From Novosphingobium sp. JCM 18896 (GTDB lineage Bacteria > Pseudomonadota > Alphaproteobacteria > Sphingomonadales > Sphingomonadaceae): a DNA stretch of 64,000 nt. The notes beneath the pieces were generated by a model. The model was not told where the DNA came from. It searched no databases and saw only the letters and a list, made by a program, of their open reading frames with translations. Location of the stretch: positions 110,946-174,945 of the forward strand of contig NZ_JAPCZF010000007.1 of the NCBI RefSeq assembly GCF_025938095.1. The letters run 5' to 3'. The translations under genes were made by a program, and so were the position numbers. Numbering within the stretch: position 1 is the stretch's first letter; every line of letters begins with the position of its first letter. Positions 8,808 through 18,431 of the stretch are shown here, piece after piece.

Positions 8808-11120
8808 ATGGCTCGAAGGTTGCGTAACACCTTGCTGGCGGCGACCGCGTCCTGGTCGCTCGCCTGGTCTCCCCTCGCCGCAGAGACGGGCTACCCCCCG
8901 GCGCCCGCGCCGCCGCCAGGCGCGCCCAACGTGCTGGTGATCATGACCGACGACGTCGGCTTCGCCGCCTCGAGCGCGCTGGGCGGCGGGATTCCGACGC
9001 CGAACCTCGATCGGCTCGCGGCGAACGGGCTGACCTACAACAACTTCCACACCACCGGCCTCTGCTCGCCAACGCGCGCCGCCCTGCTCACGGGTCGCAA
9101 CCATCATGCCGTCGGCTTCGGCAGCGTCGCCGACTTGGCGCGCGGCGAGCCCGGCTATAATTCGATCATTCCCAAGAGCGCGGGCACCGTCGCGCAAGTG
9201 CTCTCGGCCGCGGGATACGACACCGCCTGGCTCGGCAAGCACCACAATGTCCCCACCTGGCAAAGCGGCAGCCTGGGCCCATTCGACCAGTGGGCCAGCG
9301 GCCTGGGCTTCCAGTATTTCTATGGATTTCACGGTGGCTGGACCGACCAGTATGCGCCGCAATTGATCGAAAATACGCGCATGGTCGATCCGCCGGCTAA
9401 GGGCGATGGGACCGAGAAAGGTTACATCCTCGATCGCGACCTCGCGGATCATGCTCTGGCCTGGTTGCAGACCCAGCGGGTCCAGCATCCGCACGCACCG
9501 TTCCTCATGTACTATGCGCCGGGCACCGCCCACGCGCCGCTGCAGGCCCCCGCCGAATGGATCGCGAAGTTCAAGGGCCGGTTCGACCAGGGCTGGGATG
9601 CCTATCGCGAGGCCGCTTTCGCGCGGCAGAAGCGCATGGGCATCATCCCGCACGAAGCCAGACTCTCGCCGCTGCCCGAGGGCATCCGCCCCTGGGCTCA
9701 GCTCTCGTCCGACGAGAAGGCGATCGCGGCGCGCTACATGGAAGTCTACGCGGCGATGATGGCCTATTGCGACGCGCAGATCGGCCGCGTGCTCGACGAC
9801 CTGAAAGCCTCGGGCCAGCTCGACAACACCTTGGTGGTCTTCGTCGAAGGCGACAACGGCGCCTCGGGCGAAGGCGGCGAACTGGGCTCGTTCAACTATA
9901 TGACCCGCGTGTCGATGAGCGCCGGCCGCGACGAGGAGATCGCCTGGTCGCTTGCCCATCTCGACCAGATCGGCGGACCGCACAGCAATTCGGTAGGGCC
10001 GGTCGGTTGGGCCGCGGCCATGAACACGCCACTGCCCTACTACAAGACCGTCGCCTCGCGGCTCGGCGGCGTACGCAACGGCATGGTCGTCTCCTGGCCG
10101 GCGAAGCTCACGGCGCGCGGCGTGCGCCAACAGTTCGCCGACGTGACCGACGTGATGCCGACGATCCTGGAGGCGACCGGCATCGCCGCACCAGCTTCAC
10201 TTGGCGGCGTGACGCAGCAGCCGTTCGACGGCGTAAGCTTCGCCTACAGCTTCACCCAGCCGCAGGCACGCTCGCGCCACCGCACCCAATATTTCGAGGT
10301 CTTCGGCAATGCCGCGATCTATCACGACGGCTGGATGCTGGCCGAGCGGGTGAAGACGGATCCTCGCCTGGGCGCGGCCCAGCCCGACGCGGCACTGCCC
10401 TGGCAGCTCTTCGACCTGAGCCGGGACTTCTCGCAGGCGGAAGATGTCGCCGCCGCCCATCCTGACAGGGTAGCCGAGCTCAGCGCGCTGTGGCAGGCCG
10501 AAGCCAGGCGCAATCAAGTGCTCCCGATGGCGGCGAGCAATCTCGCCTCGATGCTTCCCGGCGCCCGGCCCGAACCTTTGTCCGAACCCGGACGCTACGT
10601 ATTCCGCGCGACGCCCGACCGCTATCCTGAAGGCGTGTTCCCCGCTCTGAGCAACCGCAATTGGTCGATCGACGCGAACATCAACGTGCATGCGGGAAGC
10701 GAAGGCGTGCTTGCGACCCAAGGCGGACGGATGTCCGGGTGGGCGCTGACCATGCTCAAGGGCGTCCCCACCTTCCTCTACCGTACCAGCGACCGCGACA
10801 CCGCGCTGTTCCGCCTGGCCGCGCCGCAAGCGCTGCCACCAGGCCGGCACAAGATCACGATCGCTTTCACGGTCGACGGCCCCGGTTTCGGCAAGGGCGG
10901 CCGCTTCGTGCTGCGCATCGATGGGGAACCGGCTGCCGAAGGCCGCGTCGAACGCACCGCGCCGTTCAAGTTCGCGCCCGAGGACGCAACGATCGGCCGT
11001 GACACGGGCTCGCCCGTCAGCGACGACTATGAGGTGCCTTTCACCTATACGGGCACGATCGACGCCGTGGCACTGCAACTCGGCCCGGTCCAGCCGCCAG
11101 GGACGCCTGAAAAGAGATAG
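8808..11120 (+). CDS. Arylsulfatase-type sulfatase
   Basis: Type I sulfatase of 770 residues that hydrolyses sulfate esters. The modification signature is C86-S-P-T-R; Cys86 is the residue oxidised to formylglycine. Metal-binding Asp48-Asp49 (IMTDDVGF) and the TPNLDRLAANG segment are present. A hydrophobic start (AWSPLAA near residue 20-25) suggests export to the periplasm. ATG 8808 has an AGGGGAGA ribosome site, so the longer open frame from 8709 is not used. It is the last gene of the DUF1214-TonB receptor operon, 29 bases after the receptor. Its length matches large arylsulfatases. No formylglycine-generating enzyme lies in the window, so maturation needs a gene elsewhere. Confidence 0.93.
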   Translation: MARRLRNTLLAATASWSLAWSPLAAETGYPPAPAPPPGAPNVLVIMTDDVGFAASSALGGGIPTPNLDRLAANGLTYNNFHTTGLCSPTRAALLTGRNHHAVGFGSVADLARGEPGYNSIIPKSAGTVAQVLSAAGYDTAWLGKHHNVPTWQSGSLGPFDQWASGLGFQYFYGFHGGWTDQYAPQLIENTRMVDPPAKGDGTEKGYILDRDLADHALAWLQTQRVQHPHAPFLMYYAPGTAHAPLQAPAEWIAKFKGRFDQGWDAYREAAFARQKRMGIIPHEARLSPLPEGIRPWAQLSSDEKAIAARYMEVYAAMMAYCDAQIGRVLDDLKASGQLDNTLVVFVEGDNGASGEGGELGSFNYMTRVSMSAGRDEEIAWSLAHLDQIGGPHSNSVGPVGWAAAMNTPLPYYKTVASRLGGVRNGMVVSWPAKLTARGVRQQFADVTDVMPTILEATGIAAPASLGGVTQQPFDGVSFAYSFTQPQARSRHRTQYFEVFGNAAIYHDGWMLAERVKTDPRLGAAQPDAALPWQLFDLSRDFSQAEDVAAAHPDRVAELSALWQAEARRNQVLPMAASNLASMLPGARPEPLSEPGRYVFRATPDRYPEGVFPALSNRNWSIDANINVHAGSEGVLATQGGRMSGWALTMLKGVPTFLYRTSDRDTALFRLAAPQALPPGRHKITIAFTVDGPGFGKGGRFVLRIDGEPAAEGRVERTAPFKFAPEDATIGRDTGSPVSDDYEVPFTYTGTIDAVALQLGPVQPPGTPEKR

Positions 11121-11365
11121 CAGAATGATTTCGCTGGCGCTGCATGGTGCATCGGCTGGGCCGCTCCCACAGTGACCGCGTCGAGATTATCCTGGCACGA
11201 GATGACTCGCGCGAACGATCGAGAACTCCGCCGCTATCAGCGCGCTCACCAGCACAGGCGAACGGCTGCTCTGTCGGCGGAAATCTCCCGCCACATCGGC
11301 GGGCGTAGCGAGGGGACCTTTTGGCGCCCTTGACCCGGGTCGCTATGGCCAAGGCACCATAGCAT
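11121..11365. other. Intergenic stretch, no gene
   Basis: About 245 bases downstream of the sulfatase. I see no supported gene and no strong terminator hairpin. Confidence 0.35.
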
Positions 11366-11680
11366 TCAGCAGCACTCTGTTCCGAGACCTAGGCCTTCGC
11401 GCTTGGCGAACATCGCGGCGATCCGCTCGGGACCCCGCCAGCCCTCGGCAAGGCCCGGTCATTCCAAGACGGCAGCATAGATCAGGTGCGTGACGGGTCG
11501 CAGTGGTCCTGCAAGTTCGGCACAGGCGGCCGGATCGGAAAGATCGACGCTCGCATGATCAAAGCGGACGACCTGCGTCACCAGGGGACGCCGTCGCGAC
11601 AGCACCGTCACGCTTCAGCCGGGCATCCTTGCGAAATGCTTGGTCGCCGCCGCGCCGATGACGCCGCTGCCCTCTCGACG
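11366..11680 (-). pseudogene. Remnant of a PRISE-type SDR (5-beta-reductase/iridoid-synthase-like)
   Basis: On the minus strand one frame reads GSGVIGAAATKHFARMPG, stop, then SVTVLSRRRPL..., RPVTHLIYAAVLE, stop, and PGLAEGWRGPERIAAMFAK. This lines up with the N-terminal third of the intact PRISE-type gene at 31684 (GASGVIG, AISRR, GPVTHLVYAAVSE, GLVAGWSD, NAAMF). In-frame TGA codons are at 11615-11617 and 11459-11461, and the frame ends at 11366. The C-terminal two thirds are absent. It is a dead gene, probably from an earlier version of the catabolic cluster. Confidence 0.78.
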
Positions 11681-11788
11681 AGAAGATGCATGCCCAAGCG
11701 CGACCACCCTAATAGAATGATTCTGATGCAATTCTTATTGCTCAGACTTTCGCGCTTTGGCAAGTTCGGCTTGGAGGATCTTGCCGCC

Positions 11789-13006
11789 ATGCTCTATCCC
11801 TCACGCGAGCACCTGCCCGATCACGTGGCGCCGGCGCTGGTGGTCGACTATGACACCTTCGTTGTCGATGCACCCGACGGGGACTTCGCCGCCGCCATGG
11901 TCCGTCTGCGCGATTCCGGCGTGCCCGGGCTGTTCTGGACGCAGCGCAACGGCGGCCACTGGGTCGCCACGGGCGATGGCCAGGTGCGCCGCATTCTCGA
12001 GGATGCGGAGACGTTCTCGAGCCGTGCCATGCGCGTGCCCAAATCGGCCAATCCGGTGCCGCCGATCATTCCGCTGATGCTCGATCCGCCCGATCACCAC
12101 AAGTACCGGCGGCTGATCGGACCGGCGATGACGCCCAGCAAGGTCCAGCGGCTAGAGGATAGCGCGCGTATCCTCTCGATCGGCCTGATCGAGGCCCTCG
12201 AACCGCAGGGCCACTGCGAATTCATCGGCGATTTCGCGCAGCAGATGCCGATCGCGATCTTCATGGGCATGCTCGATCTGCCGCCCGAGGATCGCGGGCA
12301 CATCATGGGCATCGTCGACCGCATCATTCGGCCCGACGTGCCCGAGACACGCATGCGCGGTTTCGAGGAACTGGCCGGCTACACCATGGTCAAGGTCCGC
12401 GAGCGCCGCGCGGTGCCGGGCGAGGACCTGGTCAGCCAGCTCGCGCTCGCGAGGATCGACGGCGAACTTCTAGACGATGCTCCGCTGCAGGGACTCATGA
12501 GCGTACTGCTGCTCGCCGGGCTCGATACCGTCGCAGGCATGCTCGGCTTCATCGTGCGTTTCCTCGCAACGAGCCCCCGTCACCGCCGCCAGCTTCGCGA
12601 GGAACCGGCGTTGGTCAATTCGGCGATCGAGGAATTCCTGCGGCGCATGGCGATGGTCAATCTCACCCGCGAGGTCGAGCGGGACACCGAGCTTGGCGGC
12701 GTGACGCTCAAGCGCGGCGATCTCATCGTCGTCCCCACGCCGCTGGGCAATTTCCCGCAGGACGGGCAGGACTGGCTCGCGGTCGATTTCCAGCGGCCGC
12801 GCATCGCCCACGCCACCTTCGGCGCGGGGCCGCATTTCTGCCTCGGCGCGATGCTCGCCCGTGCGGAAATCCGCATCTTCCTCGAAGAATGGCTGGCCCG
12901 CATTCCCGACTTCGCCATTGCCGAAGGCGCTTCGCTCAAAGTCCAGGTCGGCGCCGCCGCGATGATCCCATGCCTTCCGCTGGTCTGGCCGGCCGCGGCC
13001 AAATAG
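11789..13006 (+). CDS. Cytochrome P450
   Basis: Soluble bacterial P450 of 405 residues. It has the I-helix oxygen-activation motif (LLLAGLDTVAG), the ExxR motif (EEFLRR) and the heme loop FGAGPHFCLGAML with Cys351 as axial thiolate. The open frame extends upstream to 11486, but the ATG at 11789 has a GGAGGA ribosome site 10 bases before it and gives the expected length. It needs an external ferredoxin and reductase; neither is adjacent. It is followed 93 bases later by the amidohydrolase gene and probably heads that operon. Likely reaction: regioselective hydroxylation of the imported substrate (inference). Confidence 0.93.
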   Translation: MLYPSREHLPDHVAPALVVDYDTFVVDAPDGDFAAAMVRLRDSGVPGLFWTQRNGGHWVATGDGQVRRILEDAETFSSRAMRVPKSANPVPPIIPLMLDPPDHHKYRRLIGPAMTPSKVQRLEDSARILSIGLIEALEPQGHCEFIGDFAQQMPIAIFMGMLDLPPEDRGHIMGIVDRIIRPDVPETRMRGFEELAGYTMVKVRERRAVPGEDLVSQLALARIDGELLDDAPLQGLMSVLLLAGLDTVAGMLGFIVRFLATSPRHRRQLREEPALVNSAIEEFLRRMAMVNLTREVERDTELGGVTLKRGDLIVVPTPLGNFPQDGQDWLAVDFQRPRIAHATFGAGPHFCLGAMLARAEIRIFLEEWLARIPDFAIAEGASLKVQVGAAAMIPCLPLVWPAAAK

Positions 13007-13099
13007 CATACAGCTATTGCAATTAACCTCCGCCCGCCCCTAACGTGTGACAGCATGTAACACATTGGCGCCAAGCCGAGTCGAGCCGGGAGAAATGCG

Positions 13100-14842
13100 A
13101 TGGAAATCCGTATCCTCATCAAGGGTGGCACCGTGGTCGATGGCTCGGGTGCGCCGGCCTATGCCGCCGACGTTCGCATCGCCGGCGGCCGGATCGTCGA
13201 GATCGGCCGCGATCTGGCGGCGGGCACCGGCGAACGCGTGTTCGACGCCGCGGGCTGCTACGTCACACCCGGTCTGATCGAGACGCATAACCACTGGGAC
13301 GGCGGCGTCTGGTGGTCGCCTAACCTCGATCCACTGCCCGCCTATGGCGCGACGACCTCGATCAACGGCAATTGCGGCTTCTCGATGGCCCCGGCCCCCG
13401 CCAGCGACGAGGGCCGCCAGAACGTGATCGACATCTTCAACTACTTCGAGGACATTCCCGAAGAGCCGATGCGCTCGATCGTCCCCTGGGACTGGAGCAA
13501 ATGGAGCGAATACAAGGCCTCGATGGAGGCCAAGGTCCGCCTGCCGCTGAACTTCTGCTCGTTCTGCGGCCACATCCCGATGCGGCTTTCGGTAATGGGC
13601 CAGGATGCCTGGACGCGCACTGCAACGCCCGACGAGATCGCCCGGATGTGCGCGCTGCTCGACGATGCGCTCGCGGCCGGCGCCATGGGCCTGTCTTCCA
13701 ACTTCCTCGATTTCGACAAGTACGAGCGCCCCCTGCCCTCGCAACTCGCCGATGATGCCGAACTCGAGGCGCTGATGGAGGTGGTCGCACGCTATCCGGG
13801 CGCGACGATCCAGGTCATCCTCGACTACTTCATGCGCCACACGGCCAACGACAATCTCGAGCGCTTCGGAAAGCTCGCGAAGAAGACCGGCGTCCGCCTG
13901 CAGTGGGCCGGCATGCCCTCGCTCGAATACATGAAGCCGCAACTCGCACGGGCCGAGGAACTGCACGCGCAGTTCAAGGCCGAGGGTCTGCCGATCTACA
14001 CCAGCTTCAACGTGCTCTCGCCCACCTCGGTGATCAATTTCGGCCGCACGCTGGTCTTCGGGCAGAACGGCAACCCGGTCTGGCAGGAACTGGTCAACAC
14101 GCCCGGCTGGGACGCCAAGGTCGCCCTGCTCAATGACCCGGAATGGCGCGACCGCGCGCGGGATGCCTGGGAGAACCAGTTCCCGCATTCCTACCTGCAC
14201 CACCCCGACGCGCTGTTCCTGCGCGAAAGCGAGTCCGGCTACGGCCCGATCGGCGTGACCCTGGCCGACTACATGGCGCAAACCGGCATCAACCACGCCT
14301 CCGACGCGATGGCGCAGTGGGTGCTCAACAACGGCCAGGAATCGGTGATCCTCAAGAAGTCCTGGGAGAAGAACGAGGAGATCCTCGAAAAGCTGCTCGT
14401 CGACACCCACTCGCTCGCCAACGTCAGCGACGCCGGCGCGCACGGCAAGCTGTTCTGCGGCGCAGGCTACAACGTGTTCCTGTTGACCGACTATGTCCGC
14501 GACCGCGGCATCATCTCGATCGAGCAGGGCGTGCACATGCTGACCTGGCGGCTCGCCGAATTCTTCGGACTGCACGATCGCGGGCTGATCGAAGTCGGCA
14601 AGGCGGCGGACATCACCGTGTTCAACTTGGACGAGATCGAGATGCGGCCCGAGAAGAAGACCTGGGACGTCTGGGACGGCACCGGCGGACGTACCTATCG
14701 CTACACGCGCGATCCGGCGCCAATGCGCCTGACCCTGGTCAACGGCGAGCCGACTTTCGACCGCGGCGAGTTCACCGGCCGCTATCCGGGCCGGTTCGTC
14801 GGCCCCGAGACGTCCGAAGAACTGGCGATCGCCGCCGAATGA
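13100..14842 (+). CDS. N-acyl-D-amino-acid deacylase family amidohydrolase (copy 1)
   Basis: Metal-dependent amidohydrolase of 580 residues. It has the HxH motif at His63/His65 (HNHWD), the NGNCGF loop, and the late SDAGAHGK metal or active-site segment, in the order known for D-aminoacylases. The family cleaves N-acyl amide bonds or related cyclic amides; the true substrate is unknown. The ATG at 13100 follows a GGGAGA ribosome site. Its stop codon overlaps the start of the TetR gene (ATGA), so the two are translationally coupled. A close paralogue of nearly identical length lies at 18432-20171 on the other strand. Confidence 0.88.
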   Translation: MEIRILIKGGTVVDGSGAPAYAADVRIAGGRIVEIGRDLAAGTGERVFDAAGCYVTPGLIETHNHWDGGVWWSPNLDPLPAYGATTSINGNCGFSMAPAPASDEGRQNVIDIFNYFEDIPEEPMRSIVPWDWSKWSEYKASMEAKVRLPLNFCSFCGHIPMRLSVMGQDAWTRTATPDEIARMCALLDDALAAGAMGLSSNFLDFDKYERPLPSQLADDAELEALMEVVARYPGATIQVILDYFMRHTANDNLERFGKLAKKTGVRLQWAGMPSLEYMKPQLARAEELHAQFKAEGLPIYTSFNVLSPTSVINFGRTLVFGQNGNPVWQELVNTPGWDAKVALLNDPEWRDRARDAWENQFPHSYLHHPDALFLRESESGYGPIGVTLADYMAQTGINHASDAMAQWVLNNGQESVILKKSWEKNEEILEKLLVDTHSLANVSDAGAHGKLFCGAGYNVFLLTDYVRDRGIISIEQGVHMLTWRLAEFFGLHDRGLIEVGKAADITVFNLDEIEMRPEKKTWDVWDGTGGRTYRYTRDPAPMRLTLVNGEPTFDRGEFTGRYPGRFVGPETSEELAIAAE

Positions 14843-15465
14843 CCGGCGCCGCCCTCGCCCTGCCCGCCGGGCTGCTCGCGTTCCAGAGCCGCCGCAAGGA
14901 GGATACGCGCGGCCGGCTGCTGGCCGCCGCGGCGACGGCCTTCTGCGAGCGCGGCTACGTGCCGGTGTCGATCGAGGAGATCGCGCTGGCGGCAGGCGTC
15001 AGCCGGATGACCTTCTACCGCCACTTCGGCGGCAAGGCCGAAATCGCGACCGAGCTTTTCCGGTTGAACGCGCAAGCCCACCTGCCGATGATCGCGGCGA
15101 TCGGCAGCCGCGACTTCCGCGATCTCGAGACGGTACGCGACTGGATCGCCGGGATCTTCGCGGTCGACCGCGAACAGCGCGCGATCCTGCAGGCGTTCAT
15201 CCAGGCGAACGTGATCGAAGCCGGCTTCGCCGAGGAAGGCCACGCCTTCATCGACGACAGCATCTCCGCGCTCGGCAAGGACATTCCGGCCTTCGCGCTC
15301 GATCCGCACGCGCCAGCGGATCGCCGCCGCTATGTCGAGGCCTCGCTGCTGCTCTACGAACTGTTCGACCAGAGCAACCACGCCGCGCGCAATCTGGGCG
15401 TGGCGGCAGACTTTCTCATCGTCGAAGTTCTCGCCGACCGCTTCGTCGCCTTCGTCGCGAAATAA
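14839..15465 (+). CDS. TetR/AcrR family transcriptional regulator
   Basis: Regulator of 208 residues with the TetR helix-turn-helix at about 44-66 (SIEEIALAAGVSRMTFYRHF). The start is fixed by the ATGA overlap with the preceding amidohydrolase gene. It sits inside the operon P450-amidohydrolase-TetR-LLM-AtuA, so it probably senses a pathway intermediate and controls its own operon. Effector and operator are unknown. Confidence 0.9.
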   Translation: MTGAALALPAGLLAFQSRRKEDTRGRLLAAAATAFCERGYVPVSIEEIALAAGVSRMTFYRHFGGKAEIATELFRLNAQAHLPMIAAIGSRDFRDLETVRDWIAGIFAVDREQRAILQAFIQANVIEAGFAEEGHAFIDDSISALGKDIPAFALDPHAPADRRRYVEASLLLYELFDQSNHAARNLGVAADFLIVEVLADRFVAFVAK

Positions 15466-15504
15466 CTTCTGCTGCCCACGCGGGCGGCCATTGCTGGAGG
15501 TTGC

Positions 15505-16392
15505 ATGGAACTTGGTCGTCTGGGAGTCTGGTGCGCCACGGATGGGCTGTCATCGGCGCAGGTCGCGCATTTGGCCAGGACCGTCGAGGCGCTGGGCTAT
15601 GGCGCGCTCTGGCAGCCCGAAAGCTTCGGCCGCGACGTGACCGTGCTGTCGTCCTGGCTGCTCGCCAATACTTCCAGCCTGATCGTCGCCAGCGGCATCG
15701 CCAGCATCTACGCACGCGACGCGCAGTCGGCCCGCGCGGTCCAGCAGGGACTGGCCGAACAGTCGGATGGGCGGTTCCTGCTCGGCCTCGGCGTCTCGCA
15801 CGCGCCGGCCGTCGAACGAATGCGCGGACATGCATACGGCAAACCGATCGCGGCGATGCGGGCCTATCTCGAAGCCATGGCGCGATCGCTCTACATGGCC
15901 CCGCCGCCGGCAGCGACGCCGCCGCTGGTGATCGCAGCGCTCGGCCCGCGCATGCTCGAATTGGCGGCCGAGATGACCGACGGCGCGCATACCTACAACG
16001 TCACCCCCGAGCACACCGCCGATGCGCGACAGCGCCTCGGCCCCGATAAGCTGCTCTGCGTCGAACAGATGGTGGTGCTCGAAACCGACGTGGCGAAGGC
16101 CCGTGCGACCGCGCGCGCCACGCTTGGCATGTATCTGAACCTGCCGAACTACCGCGCCAACTGGCAGCGCCTCGGGTTCAGCGACGCCGACTTGGACGAT
16201 GGGGGATCGGACCGGCTGATCGATGCCACGGTCGCCTGGGGCGATCTCGACGCGCTGCGCGACCGAGTACGCTCGCACTGGCAGGCAGGCGCCGATCACG
16301 TCTGCATCCAGCCGCTGTCAAACGCCGGCTTCGGCACCTTCGACGACGCCGCCCTAGGACAGCTCGCGCCAAACGGCTGGCAGGAGCCATAG
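15505..16392 (+). CDS. LLM class (luciferase-like) flavin/F420-dependent oxidoreductase
   Basis: Luciferase-like TIM-barrel oxidoreductase of 295 residues. The N-terminus (MELGRLGVW...EALGYGALWQPE) and the FLLGLGVSH segment resemble the compact TIGR03620-type subgroup that is usually annotated as F420-dependent. The ATG follows a GGAGG ribosome site. It lies 39 bases after the TetR gene and one base before the AtuA-family gene, firmly in the operon. Cofactor choice (F420 or FMN) cannot be settled from sequence alone; F420 use in a sphingomonad would be noteworthy. Confidence 0.85.
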   Translation: MELGRLGVWCATDGLSSAQVAHLARTVEALGYGALWQPESFGRDVTVLSSWLLANTSSLIVASGIASIYARDAQSARAVQQGLAEQSDGRFLLGLGVSHAPAVERMRGHAYGKPIAAMRAYLEAMARSLYMAPPPAATPPLVIAALGPRMLELAAEMTDGAHTYNVTPEHTADARQRLGPDKLLCVEQMVVLETDVAKARATARATLGMYLNLPNYRANWQRLGFSDADLDDGGSDRLIDATVAWGDLDALRDRVRSHWQAGADHVCIQPLSNAGFGTFDDAALGQLAPNGWQEP

Positions 16393-16393
16393 A

Positions 16394-18190
16394 GTGAGCC
16401 GGATCGTCAGGATCGGCGCCGCCACCGCCTTCTTCAACGACAGCCGCATGGGCATCGCCCAACTGCTCGAGAAGGCCGACAAGCTCGACTACATCATATT
16501 CGATTTCCTTGCGGAATCGGTCATGGGCGGGCTGGGCCGCGGCATGGCCCAAGGCACCGGCCTAGGATTCGCGGCCGATTTCGCCGACGACTATATCCTG
16601 CCGCACCTCCAGACCCTGCTCGACCGGAACATTCGCATCGTCGCCAATGCCGGCGGGCTCGATCCCGCAGCCTGCGCCGAAGCTCTGCGCCGCCGCGCCG
16701 AGGCATTGGGGCTGTGCCCGCGCATCGGCGTTGTCGCTGGCGACAATCTCACGGCGAACCTGAATGCCCATATCGACGCCGATACGTGCGACATGTTCGA
16801 TGGCTCGTCGGTGCTGGAAAAGGTCGAACGCGCCGACCGCGTCGACAGTCTCGTCGCCTATACCGGCGCCTTCCCGATCGCGGCCGCATTGGGCGCCGGC
16901 GGAGACATCGTCATCACCGGCCGCGCGGTCGACAGCGCGTTGGCGCTGGGGCCACTAATCCAGGAATTCGGCTGGGGGCCGGACGATTTCGACCTGCTCG
17001 CCGCGGGAACGCTGGCCGGACACCTGCTCGAATGCTCGGCGCAGGTCACCGGCGGCACCTTCACCGACTGGCGCGACGTACCCGACTGGGCGGGGATCGG
17101 CATGCCGATCGGCGAGTGCGCCGCTGACGGCAGTCTGGTCATCACCAAGCCTGAGGGCACCGGCGGTCTGGTTTCGGTCGGAACGGTGTCCGAACAGTTG
17201 CTCTACGAAGTCAGCGATCCGCAGCGCTATGTCGTGGCCGACGTGGTCTGCGATTTCACCGCGGTCACGTTGAAGCAGATCGGCCCCGATCGCGTCGCGG
17301 TCAAAGGTGCCCGCGGACTGGGCCGGAGCGGGACCTACAAGGCCAGCCTGACTTACGACAGCGGATGGCGAGCGGCGGCGCTCATCCCGATCATAGGCCT
17401 CGAAGCCGACGCCAAGGCGGAGAGGATCGGCGCGGAACTGTTCCGCCGCGTCGACACCATGTTGCGCCAGAGCCAGTTACCGCCGCTCACGCGAACGCGC
17501 TGCGACGTTATCGGCGGCAGCGGTGAGGGAGCGACGACCGCCCTGTGCCGGATTGTGGCTGATCATCCGGACCGCGAAGGCGCGCAACTGCTTGTACGCG
17601 AACAGGCCTCGGCGATCAGCCACATGTCCGTCGGCACTACATTGGGACTCGGCGCCTCGGTCCGCCCGGTCCAATGGATCAGCGGGTTTCTCCTCCCCAA
17701 GTCAGCCCTGTCGCTGACCGTTACGCTCGATGGAGCCCCCATTTCGTTCCGGCGGGAGGATGCTGACGCGGGGCACCACGCACGAAGCAAGGCGCCGGCC
17801 TTGCCGGTACCGGCTGATGATGCCGATCCGCTGCGCGTTGTGCCGCTAGTCCGGCTGGCCTGGGCACGGAGCGGCGACAAAGGCAACCTGTTCAACGTCG
17901 CGGTGATCGCACGGCAATCCGAATATCTGCCCTACATCGCGGCCGCGCTCACACCAGCAACGGTGGGCGAACACTACGGCCGAGCACTCGGCTATCCCGG
18001 TGCGCTTAGCGTCGAAAGCTTCAGCGTGCCGGGATTGTCCGCGCTGAACTTCGTCGTGCGGAATGCAATGGACGGCGGCGTCCTGGCCTCGACCTATGTG
18101 GACCCCGTCGCCAAGGGCATGGCACAACTACTTCTGGAGATGGATATTCCGATCAGCGCAGAATTGCTGCAAAGGTCATACGAAACGTGA
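16394..18190 (+). CDS. Acyclic terpene utilisation AtuA-like protein (DUF1446)
   Basis: Protein of 598 residues with a long N-terminal DUF1446 region (RIGAATAFFNDSRMGI, IANAGGLDP-like and VVAGDNL segments) and a C-terminal AtuA-type domain of about 100 residues (LARSGDKGN-like WARSGDKGNLFN). AtuA belongs to the citronellol/acyclic terpene pathway of Pseudomonas, but the family's reaction is not established. The start codon is GTG at 16394 with AGGAG upstream, one base after the LLM stop. It is the last gene of the operon. The link to terpene-like or branched substrates is family-based inference. Confidence 0.87.
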   Translation: MSRIVRIGAATAFFNDSRMGIAQLLEKADKLDYIIFDFLAESVMGGLGRGMAQGTGLGFAADFADDYILPHLQTLLDRNIRIVANAGGLDPAACAEALRRRAEALGLCPRIGVVAGDNLTANLNAHIDADTCDMFDGSSVLEKVERADRVDSLVAYTGAFPIAAALGAGGDIVITGRAVDSALALGPLIQEFGWGPDDFDLLAAGTLAGHLLECSAQVTGGTFTDWRDVPDWAGIGMPIGECAADGSLVITKPEGTGGLVSVGTVSEQLLYEVSDPQRYVVADVVCDFTAVTLKQIGPDRVAVKGARGLGRSGTYKASLTYDSGWRAAALIPIIGLEADAKAERIGAELFRRVDTMLRQSQLPPLTRTRCDVIGGSGEGATTALCRIVADHPDREGAQLLVREQASAISHMSVGTTLGLGASVRPVQWISGFLLPKSALSLTVTLDGAPISFRREDADAGHHARSKAPALPVPADDADPLRVVPLVRLAWARSGDKGNLFNVAVIARQSEYLPYIAAALTPATVGEHYGRALGYPGALSVESFSVPGLSALNFVVRNAMDGGVLASTYVDPVAKGMAQLLLEMDIPISAELLQRSYET

Positions 18191-18431
18191 AGTTATGAAC
18201 CGAGGGCAGCTTCCGACGAGCCTTAGCGCCCATCTCAAGACCGTTCAGTCGGCGGCCCCAGCCTTACTTCTCTTCCCTATGGCATGCAGCGGCTCACGGC
18301 CAGGTGGGGCTCGCTTGCCGAGGCGGACACCTGGCGGTGTGCCTAGGACGCGCGAGCTGAAGGCCTATGAAGTTCCGCCAAGGGGTCGAGCACGGCTGGC
18401 CAGGCGCGGACGATCTTAGATTCTCGGCACC
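18191..18431. other. Convergent intergenic region
   Basis: 240 bases between the 3' ends of the AtuA-like gene and the second amidohydrolase gene. No supported gene and no strong terminator hairpin seen. Confidence 0.35.

Noticed and set aside
8688..10130. Long open frame of about 480 codons on the minus strand, antisense to the sulfatase
   Set aside because: The sulfatase on the plus strand has clear catalytic motifs; high-GC codon use leaves long antisense frames open. No family features here.
13040..14575. Minus-strand open frame of about 511 codons antisense to amidohydrolase copy 1
   Set aside because: The plus-strand amidohydrolase is well supported; the antisense frame is His/Arg/Val-rich with no motif.
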